DNA of 64,000 nucleotides, taken from positions 186,001 to 250,000 of the forward strand of contig NZ_STFZ01000007.1 of assembly GCF_005222845.1 (NCBI RefSeq), given 5' to 3'. The translations under genes were made by a program, and so were the position numbers. The stretch comes from Rhizobium sp. FY34. GTDB lineage: Bacteria > Pseudomonadota > Alphaproteobacteria > Rhizobiales > Rhizobiaceae. Under the pieces are notes generated by a model. It searched no databases and was not told where the DNA came from. It was given only the letters and a program-made list of their open reading frames with translations. Shown here piece by piece: positions 57,570 to 64,000 of the stretch. Position 1 is the first letter of the stretch. Every line of letters starts with the position of its first letter.

Positions 57570-57978
57570 ATGAGTGAGCTTGGTGGCAACCGGTTCCCTC
57601 TCCTTGGCTCCTGCGGAGGACGCCGGTCTCCAACCGTGGCAAGTAGGCGGCGCCGCAAAACTTTCAGTTCGTTGGCGTCAGAGCGTAGTCATAGGCCCTG
57701 CGATATCGGCAGATGAGAATCGGGCTATTGACCACTAAGTGCCACCGAAAGTGTTCGCGCAAGCCTCTGAAAAATGTCGACGAACCGATCACTTGCGGAC
57801 ATACCGGCAGCGGCAGCAAATGGGTCGAAAGCGGCTAAAGTGGTCTGCTGTGCGCGATAGCAGCCATTTAATTTACTGCCGCTATAGACTTGGCCATCTC
57901 CCTTCCCCCACCCCCACATCATTGCATCCGGCTCGCCCCGTCCCTAATGTGCGCCGGCAGATATATTGGGAGGAAATC
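57570..57978. other. 409-base gene-free stretch right of the FBA-peptidase gene
   Basis: No gene is supported; short frames on both strands lack starts and motifs. It ends at the ribosome site of the oxidoreductase gene and includes the right copy of the 16-base repeat (57955-57970) and a partial third match (CGGCAGAT at 57707-57714). Confidence 0.5.
57955..57970 (+). repeat. Right copy of the 16-bp direct repeat
   Basis: CGGCAGATATATTGGG matches 55174-55189 at 15 of 16 positions. Its last bases form part of the ribosome site (GGGAGGAAATC) of the following gene, so an insertion here would have left that gene's leader intact. Confidence 0.45.
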
Positions 57979-58965
57979 ATGGTGCGTTTCGGTATTCTAT
58001 CCACGGCCAAGATCGGCCAGCAGGCGGTCGTGCCGGCCATTCAGGACGCGGAAAATTGCGTGGTCACGGCCATTGCCAGCCGCGATCTGTCACGGGCACG
58101 GGCCATGGCCGACCGGTTTTCCGTGCCGCATGCCTTCGGGTCCTACGAGGAAATGCTTTCCTCCGATGTGATCGATGCGGTCTATATTCCGCTGCCGACC
58201 AGCCAGCATGTGGAATGGACCATCAAGGCGGCCGAGGCCGGCAAGCATGTTCTTTGCGAAAAGCCGATTTCACTGAAAGCCGAGGAGATTGACCGGCTGA
58301 TTGCGGCGCGCGACACCAACAAGGTGCTGATCGCCGAAGCCTTCATGATCACCTATGCACCGGTCTGGCTGAAGGTGCGCGAACTTTTGGGGCAAGGTGC
58401 TGTCGGGCGGCTTTGCCATGTGCAGGGCTCGTTCACTTACTTTAATCGTGACGCTTCCAACATGCGCAATATTCCGGAACTGGGGGGCGGCGGCCTGCCG
58501 GATATCGGCGTCTATCCGACGATGGCGACACGGTTTTCGACGGGCAAGGAGCCCTTGCGCGTGCAGGCGACGACGGTGCGCGACAAGGATTTCGGCACCG
58601 ACATCTATTCAAGCGTCAAGGCGGATTTTTCGGATTTCGATCTGACATTCTATATCTCCACCCAGATGGCGGCGCGCCAGCAGATGGTGTTTCACGGCAC
58701 CGACGGTTTCATCGAGGTGAAATCGCCGTTCAATGCCGATCGTTACGGCGCCGAAGAAGTGGAACTGACCGACCAGAAGCATGGCCGCTCGGAAATCTTC
58801 CGCTTCCCGGATAGTCGCCAATACAGGCGCCAAGCGGAAGCCTTTGCCAGCAAGGCCATGGGCGGTGCGGCAGAGGTCGTTTCACTGGAAAGCTCGCGCG
58901 CCAACCAGCGCTTCATCGATGCTGTCTACCGCGCCAGCGAGCATGATGGCTGGGAGACGGTGTAA
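57979..58965 (+). CDS. Gfo/Idh/MocA family oxidoreductase
   Basis: A 328-residue NAD(P)-dependent sugar-type dehydrogenase. The Rossmann N-terminal domain has [23 protein letters not shown] and the conserved EKPISL (catalytic-site Lys in CEKP). The C-terminal domain contains [12 protein letters not shown] with the Asp/His-type active site. The frame is open well upstream, but GGGAGGAAATC places the start at the ATG at 57979. Its 3' end converges with gtrA, 6 bases apart. Confidence 0.93.
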   Translation: MVRFGILSTAKIGQQAVVPAIQDAENCVVTAIASRDLSRARAMADRFSVPHAFGSYEEMLSSDVIDAVYIPLPTSQHVEWTIKAAEAGKHVLCEKPISLKAEEIDRLIAARDTNKVLIAEAFMITYAPVWLKVRELLGQGAVGRLCHVQGSFTYFNRDASNMRNIPELGGGGLPDIGVYPTMATRFSTGKEPLRVQATTVRDKDFGTDIYSSVKADFSDFDLTFYISTQMAARQQMVFHGTDGFIEVKSPFNADRYGAEEVELTDQKHGRSEIFRFPDSRQYRRQAEAFASKAMGGAAEVVSLESSRANQRFIDAVYRASEHDGWETV

Positions 58966-58971
58966 GCCGTC

Positions 58972-59367
58972 TCAATCCTCTTCCTTGATGCGCCGGTGGC
59001 GAAACACCAAGCGCGAATAGCCGAAGAAGGAATAGGCCGTGGCGGCCATGGACGATAGCACCACCGCCGCCACCGGCTGCAGCAATGGCAGGCGGTGGAT
59101 CAGCAGCGAATAGAGCGCGTAGTTCAACAGCGCAGAGGTGATGCCGACCGCCCAATAGCGAAAGCCTTCCTTGGCCAGCGAATGCGGCGAGGGTTCAAAC
59201 GTGAATGTGCGATTGAACGCCCAGGTAAATGCCATGGCGCAGAGGATGGCCGGAATGCGCGCCGCAAACGGGCTGAAGCCGGCAAAGCTGATCAGCAGAT
59301 AGGTCAGCCCGGCATCGATGATGAAGCCGAAGCCGCCGGCAATCAGAAAACGGATGAGCTTCTTCAC
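58972..59367 (-). CDS. GtrA-family membrane protein
   Basis: A 131-residue protein with four transmembrane helices and the family features FLIAGGFGFIIDAGLTYLL, CAMAFTWAFNRTFTF and GYSRLVF near the end. GtrA proteins help flip or transfer polyprenyl-linked sugars. The start is a GTG that overlaps the stop of the upstream glycosyltransferase by four bases (GTGA), so the two work together. Confidence 0.9.
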   Translation of the reverse strand: MKKLIRFLIAGGFGFIIDAGLTYLLISFAGFSPFAARIPAILCAMAFTWAFNRTFTFEPSPHSLAKEGFRYWAVGITSALLNYALYSLLIHRLPLLQPVAAVVLSSMAATAYSFFGYSRLVFRHRRIKEED

Positions 59368-60368
59368 GCGGCGCGGGTCTCGGTCTCGTCGAAGGCCTTT
59401 GGCGTCACGGCAAGCGCCGGGCTTTGCATGGAGGCTGCCTGCGGCTGGCTGAGATAGGCAAGCCTGAGCATTTCATTGCGGCCACGCGCCACCGAATCCA
59501 GAATGATGCCGGCCGTCAATGCCACTGCCGAGAGCGAGACAAGCGCCAGCGACAGCATCCAGGTGGGCATGCGCGGCACAAGGCCCGTCGCGACATATTC
59601 GGTGAGAACCGGGATCGACAGGGCAATGCCAGAGGCACAGAGACCGGCCGCGACAAGGCCGAAAAAGGCGAAAGGCCGGGTTTCCTTCATCAGCATGGCA
59701 AACATGCTGAGTATGCGCGCCCCATCGCGAAAGGTGGAAAGCTTGGAAAACGAGCCTTCCGGACGGCGGCCATAATCCAGTTCCAACTCGCTCACCGGCA
59801 GTTTGAGCCGGAAGGCATGCACCGACATTTCCGTCTCGATCTCAAAGCCGGTCGAGACGGCGGGAAAGCTTTTCACATAGCGGCGGGTAAAGGCGCGGTA
59901 GCCGGAGAAGATATCGGTGAAATCCGTGCCGAACAGGCGCCGGTAGAGAAGGTTGAACAGCCGGTTGCCGGCGGCATGGCCCTGACGGCCGGCATCGTCA
60001 TGCACGCCGCGCCGCGTGCCGACCACCATATCGGCGCGTTCCGTCAGCAGCGTGCGGATCAGCTCTTCGGCATCATCCGGCGCATAGGTGCCATCGCCAT
60101 CCGCCATCAGGTACAGATCGGCCTCGATATCGGCAAACATGCGGCGCACCACATGGCCCTTGCCCTGGCGCCGTTCGCGGCGCACGTCGGCGCCGGCCAG
60201 CATGGCGGCGAGCGCCGTGCCATCGGTTGAATTGTTGTCATAGACATAGATGCGCGCATAAGGCAGCGCTGTCTTAAAGCCGCGCACCACCGAAGCAATG
60301 GTCGCCGCCTCGTTATAGCAGGGCAGAAGCACGGCCACCTGCAGCCCGTTCATTGCGGCTTTTTCCAT
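59364..60368 (-). CDS. Family 2 glycosyltransferase (polyprenyl-phosphate type) with C-terminal membrane segments
   Basis: About 334 residues from the ATG at 60368 (a GTG at 60386 is possible). The GT2 domain shows AVLLPCYNEAATI, VYDNNSTDGT and MADGDGTYAPDD (metal-binding DxD), as in dolichyl- or undecaprenyl-phosphate sugar synthases. Two hydrophobic helices follow at the C terminus (~245-320). With GtrA it likely makes and translocates an undecaprenyl-phosphate-linked sugar that could be used by the GT-C-like protein encoded divergently at 60509. Confidence 0.92.
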   Translation of the reverse strand: MEKAAMNGLQVAVLLPCYNEAATIASVVRGFKTALPYARIYVYDNNSTDGTALAAMLAGADVRRERRQGKGHVVRRMFADIEADLYLMADGDGTYAPDDAEELIRTLLTERADMVVGTRRGVHDDAGRQGHAAGNRLFNLLYRRLFGTDFTDIFSGYRAFTRRYVKSFPAVSTGFEIETEMSVHAFRLKLPVSELELDYGRRPEGSFSKLSTFRDGARILSMFAMLMKETRPFAFFGLVAAGLCASGIALSIPVLTEYVATGLVPRMPTWMLSLALVSLSAVALTAGIILDSVARGRNEMLRLAYLSQPQAASMQSPALAVTPKAFDETETRAA

Positions 60369-60508
60369 GATTTCCACTCGATACACGGCAAACCGGAATC
60401 GCCAGACCGGGCGCTTCCAAGATTTTACTATTTCTTGAGAAGGTTAAAGCTAGGTTTCGATCGTCGCCCGGCCTCGGGATTCGGCTTGTGACTGCGAGGA
60501 TAAAGACG

Positions 60509-62359
60509 ATGAACCACCCTTTCAGCGAAGCCGGCATGGCCGGTGACGAACGCCGGCAGCCCATGGGCATCTGGGCCCTGTTCCTGCCGTCGCTTGCCGC
60601 CTATTCGCTGGTGCTCGTAGCGCTGATTCTGGTGTTTCATGTCATGGGCGCCACTGACTATGTCGGTCCAGACAATGACGATGCGATGCGTCTGGTGGAG
60701 GTGCGCGATCTTTTGGCCGGCCAGGGCTGGTTCGATATGATGCAGTACCGGCTGGGGCTGGATGGCGGCACGCTGATGCACTGGTCGCGCTTTGTCGATC
60801 TGCCGATTGCCGCACTGATAAGGTTTTTTGCCCTATTTGTCGGGGCAGGCGAGCAGGCGGAAATGCTGGCGCTTGCGGTCTGGCCGCTTTTTCTGGCCGT
60901 CCTGTTCATGGCGGCCGCCGGACTTGGCGGACGGCGCATGGGCGGCGTCGAAACCATGCATATCGCCTTTGGCCTTGCCGCGCTCTTTGCCTTCACCTCC
61001 ATCCGCTTCCATCCGGGCGCGATTGACCATCACAATGTGCAGCAGGTCATCCTGATGTTCCTCGCTGCCATGATGGTGGACCGGCGCCGCGCCGGGGCAA
61101 GCCATATGATGGCGGGGGCTCTGGCGGCGCTGGCCATTGCAATTGGTGCGGAAACCGTGCCGGTTGTGGCGGTGGCCTGCGCCTGTATTGCCGCCCAATG
61201 GGCCTTTCATGGCGAGGCCTTCGGGCGTGCAGCCCGTGCCTTTGGCCTGTCGCTGTCCGTTTCCATTTCGGTGTTCTTCTTTGCCACCGTGCCACCCTCT
61301 GCCTGGGGGGTGGTGACCTGCGATAATCTCTCGCTCGGCTTTTATGCGCTTTCGGCGCTGGGCGGCGGCGGCCTGTTCCTAATGGCGCGCTTTGGCCGGC
61401 ATCTGGGCGGAAAGGGCCGGATGTTAACGCTTGCAGGTCTGGGCGCCGCACTGCTGGTGACTGCCGTGCTGATTGCGCCGCAGTGCCTGGGCAGTCCGCT
61501 GGCGGGTCTTGATCCCATGCTGGTGGAACTCTGGCTGAGCAAGGTGACGGAAGCGCAATCCATCCTGTCGCAGATCCGCCTTCTGCCGGAAACCGTGGGT
61601 GGCTTCTATGCGGTCGGCCTGTTTGCCGTGGCCATCTGCGCCTTTCGCATTCTCGATCGCGAAAAACCGGAAATCCACCTGGTTCTGCTGGCGCTGATCA
61701 GCGCCGCCTTCGTCGTCTCGCTGATCCAGGTGCGTGGCTCCTATCTGGCCAGCGCGCTGTCCATCCTGCCTCTGTCGCTGATCATCACCGATCTGCGCCG
61801 CCAGTCGCATGCGGAACCGGAAAACATCAATGCCGGCTTTGTCTATGTCGTCACCGTGCTTCTCTCGGTGCCGGTCGTGTGGTTCTTCCTCGGCATTGTC
61901 AGTATCAAGGGCATCGGCAATTCCATCACCATTAGCGCACTGACGCAGGCAAGCGCCCCGATGGGCAATGCCAGCAGATGCGTGAGCCGCATCGATATGC
62001 GGGCGCTTTCGCTTCTGCCGCCTTCGGTGATTGCAGCGCCGGTGGAAAGCGGTGCCAGCATTTTGCGCTTCACGCCGCACCGGGTGCTAGCCGCACCCTA
62101 TCACCGCAATCAATCCGGCATGCTGACGGAACTGCATATCGGGCTATCAACGCCGAAGGATGCAGAAGCGTTTCTGCGCGGCGCCAAGGTGGATGTTCTG
62201 GCCTTTTGCCCCTCGGACCCGCAGACGCAAAGCCTGATGCGGCTGAAGCCGGATGGGCTTTATGCGCAATTGGCAAAGGGCATCGTGCCGGCGTTTCTCG
62301 AGCCGGCCCGCGTCGCCGACAAGGATGGCTTCCGGTTCTTCATGATGCGCAAGCTGTAA
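60509..62359 (+). CDS. GT-C / STT3-like polytopic membrane protein
   Basis: A 616-residue protein with about twelve transmembrane helices and a C-terminal soluble region (~490-616). The first periplasmic loop contains DNDDAMRLVEVRDLLAG and a MHWSRFVD motif, and a second loop has GAIDHHNVQ; a DHH-type motif at that place recalls oligosaccharyltransferase STT3/AglB and other GT-C enzymes that use polyprenyl-linked sugar donors. The ATG at 60509 follows AGGATAAAGACG. Function inferred only from topology, motifs and the GT2/GtrA neighbours. Confidence 0.7.
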   Translation: MNHPFSEAGMAGDERRQPMGIWALFLPSLAAYSLVLVALILVFHVMGATDYVGPDNDDAMRLVEVRDLLAGQGWFDMMQYRLGLDGGTLMHWSRFVDLPIAALIRFFALFVGAGEQAEMLALAVWPLFLAVLFMAAAGLGGRRMGGVETMHIAFGLAALFAFTSIRFHPGAIDHHNVQQVILMFLAAMMVDRRRAGASHMMAGALAALAIAIGAETVPVVAVACACIAAQWAFHGEAFGRAARAFGLSLSVSISVFFFATVPPSAWGVVTCDNLSLGFYALSALGGGGLFLMARFGRHLGGKGRMLTLAGLGAALLVTAVLIAPQCLGSPLAGLDPMLVELWLSKVTEAQSILSQIRLLPETVGGFYAVGLFAVAICAFRILDREKPEIHLVLLALISAAFVVSLIQVRGSYLASALSILPLSLIITDLRRQSHAEPENINAGFVYVVTVLLSVPVVWFFLGIVSIKGIGNSITISALTQASAPMGNASRCVSRIDMRALSLLPPSVIAAPVESGASILRFTPHRVLAAPYHRNQSGMLTELHIGLSTPKDAEAFLRGAKVDVLAFCPSDPQTQSLMRLKPDGLYAQLAKGIVPAFLEPARVADKDGFRFFMMRKL

Positions 62360-62365
62360 GACGGG

Positions 62366-62650
62366 CTATGGGCGCGAGGTTGAGGCGGGATGGCTGAGCA
62401 CGGCTGCCAGAAGCATCGCGCCCAGAACGCAGATCAGCCCCACATTCAGCCCGGCAATGGCAATCAGAAGGTCGATGAAGGACACGCCTCCGGCTGACAC
62501 CATCGCGGCAAGGCCGAAGACGGCGATGAGCAACAGCGGCGACAGCACGATGGCCACGGCCTTCCGTGTGGTGCCGGCGGCAAGGCCCAGCGAAACGGCG
62601 GTAAGAAAAAGCACGGGCTGCACCCTTTGCATGACGAAACTGACCTGCAA
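62366..62650 (-). CDS. Hypothetical small membrane protein
   Basis: A 94-residue (or 88 from the ATG at 62632) protein with three hydrophobic segments and a Gly/Ala/Leu-rich composition. No named family recognised. Its stop is six bases from the GT-C-like gene's stop, convergent with it. Confidence 0.55.
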   Translation of the reverse strand: MQVSFVMQRVQPVLFLTAVSLGLAAGTTRKAVAIVLSPLLLIAVFGLAAMVSAGGVSFIDLLIAIAGLNVGLICVLGAMLLAAVLSHPASTSRP

Positions 62651-62817
62651 CCTGGCGCAAGGCGGCTAACAAAGATTGCTGCCTGGGCCGTTTTGCCGGA
62701 AAAGATCGCTGGCAGGTTTAAGCCTTGGTAAATTGCAAAGCCGCTGTGCCAGTGTTGCACACTGTTTTTGTCTTTGCGGCGGGTGAAAGCTGCCCCGCGA
62801 TCGGCTAGACTGATGCC

Positions 62818-64000
62818 ATGAACAGGCCGCTCTTTTCCGATTCCCCCACCAATCTTGCCGAGATGTCCGTGTCGGAGCTCTCAGGCTCGATCAAGCGCAC
62901 GGTGGAAACCGCCTTCGACCATGTGCGCGTGCGTGGTGAAATCTCCGGCTATCGCGGCCCGCATTCCTCGGGCCATGCCTATTTCTCCCTGAAGGATGAT
63001 AAGGCCCGTATCGATGCGGTGATCTGGAAGGGCTCGTTCTCCAAGCTGCGCTTTCGCCCGGAAGAGGGCATGGAAGTGATTGCCACCGGCAAGATCACCA
63101 CCTTTCCCGGTTCCTCGAAATACCAGATCGTCATCGAGGCGCTGGAACCGGCCGGTGCCGGTGCGCTGATGGCGCTGATCGAGGAGCGCAAGAGGAAGCT
63201 TGCCGCCGAAGGCCTATTTGATCCGGCGGCCAAGCAATTGCTGCCCTTCATGCCGCAGGTGATCGGCGTCATCACCTCGCCGACCGGCGCCGTGATCCGA
63301 GATATACTGCACCGCATCGCCGACCGCTTTCCGGTGCATGTCATCGTCTGGCCGGTCAAGGTGCAAGGCGAGGGCTCTGGCGACGAGGTGGCGAGCGCCA
63401 TTCGCGGCTTCAACGCGCTTGGGCCGGATGGGCCGATCAAGCGGCCGGATGTACTGATCGTTGCGCGCGGCGGCGGCAGTCTTGAGGATCTCTGGAGCTT
63501 CAACGATGAAGCGGTGGTGCGGGCTGCTGCGGAAAGCCATATTCCGCTGATTTCGGCCGTCGGCCACGAGACGGACTGGACGCTGATCGACCATGCCGCC
63601 GATGTGCGTGCGCCAACGCCGACCGGGGCTGCCGAAATGGCGGTGCCGGTAAAGGCCGATCTTCAGGCGCAGATTGCTGCGCTGTCTGCGCGCCTGCGTG
63701 GCTGCTCCTCGCGCCAGATGGACACACGCCGGCAAAACCTGAAGGCACTGGTGCGCGCGCTGCCCTCGCTTGATCAGTTGCTGGCTCTGCCGCGCCGTCG
63801 CTTTGATGAGGCGGCGATGGGGCTTGGCCGCGGGCTGGAAAAGACGGCGCTGGTCAAGCGCGGCAGTCTGGAGCGGGCAAAGGCCGGGCTGCGGCTCGAA
63901 CTCCTGACGGTTCGGCTGGCCGAGCGCCGACGGCATATTGTTGAACACGTGCTGCGCACCGATCGCTGTCTGGAGCGCCAGCTGATGCGCGAGCGCGGCC
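62818..64000 (+). CDS. xseA: Exodeoxyribonuclease VII large subunit, 3' truncated by window edge
   Basis: The first 394 codons of XseA. An N-terminal OB-fold ([36 protein letters not shown]) is followed by the catalytic domain ([61 protein letters not shown]) and the start of the long coiled-coil region. ExoVII degrades single-stranded DNA in both directions together with XseB. The C terminus lies outside the window. Confidence 0.95.
   Translation, partial: MNRPLFSDSPTNLAEMSVSELSGSIKRTVETAFDHVRVRGEISGYRGPHSSGHAYFSLKDDKARIDAVIWKGSFSKLRFRPEEGMEVIATGKITTFPGSSKYQIVIEALEPAGAGALMALIEERKRKLAAEGLFDPAAKQLLPFMPQVIGVITSPTGAVIRDILHRIADRFPVHVIVWPVKVQGEGSGDEVASAIRGFNALGPDGPIKRPDVLIVARGGGSLEDLWSFNDEAVVRAAAESHIPLISAVGHETDWTLIDHAADVRAPTPTGAAEMAVPVKADLQAQIAALSARLRGCSSRQMDTRRQNLKALVRALPSLDQLLALPRRRFDEAAMGLGRGLEKTALVKRGSLERAKAGLRLELLTVRLAERRRHIVEHVLRTDRCLERQLMRERG

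Overview
The window is a chromosomal segment of an alphaproteobacterium, most likely a member of the Rhizobiaceae (Rhizobium/Agrobacterium/Allorhizobium type). The evidence is the high GC content, the order infC-rpmI-rplT-pheS-pheT, a Rhizobiales-type Tad/Ctp pilus locus, an MbfA-type iron exporter with an Irr-box (ICE-like) palindrome, and rhizobial-looking intergenic palindromes. Almost all of it is ordinary, densely packed core genome.

Layout. 1-3.1 kb: the tail of a ChrR-type cupin gene, small membrane proteins, a PAP2 phosphatase, tRNA-Ser(GGA) and msrA. 3.3-15.0 kb: a nucleoside uptake and salvage locus. On the + strand are a BMP-family binding protein, a double-NBD ABC ATPase, two permeases, cdd, punA, deoC and deoA. 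On the - strand are deoB, add and upp. Imported nucleosides would be deaminated (cdd, add), phosphorolysed (punA, deoA), rearranged (deoB) and cleaved (deoC), while upp recovers uracil. 15.1-27.7 kb: the Tad (Flp) pilus locus. On + are the Flp pilin, cpaA-F, tadB and tadC; on - are two TadE-like pseudopilins, a short secretin-N-like protein and, after a GNAT gene, tadD.

27.8-41.6 kb: mixed housekeeping genes. These are an M17 aminopeptidase, MarR, NlpC/P60, tRNA-Leu(CAG), a SelW-like protein, a ccdAB toxin-antitoxin pair abutting lepA, an MFS/XRE divergent pair, a TakP-like TRAP binding protein, mbfA, a BTLCP peptidase and an alpha/beta hydrolase. 41.7-46.8 kb: the translation cluster infC (AUU start), rpmI, rplT, pheS, pheT. 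46.8-49.9 kb: a gene-poor stretch with a perfect 45-bp inverted repeat and two tiny genes (28 and 52 aa), an HNH gene and rsgA. 49.9-54.9 kb: aldo/keto reductases with LysR and GlxA-type regulators, a GNAT and an isochorismatase-like hydrolase.

55.0-58.0 kb is the oddest part. A lone 761-aa gene of visibly different composition encodes two tandem repeats closely resembling the eukaryotic F-box-associated (FBA) glycoprotein-binding domain, then a trypsin-like serine peptidase with an apparent His/Asp/Ser triad, then a PLAT/LH2-like domain. It is flanked by gene-free DNA, and a 15/16-matching 16-bp direct repeat lies on either side. This is my main candidate for something undescribed. 58.0-64.0 kb: a Gfo/Idh/MocA oxidoreductase, a GT2/GtrA pair, a GT-C/STT3-like membrane protein, a small membrane protein and the start of xseA. 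All homology statements come from reading the sequence against remembered families; no search was run.
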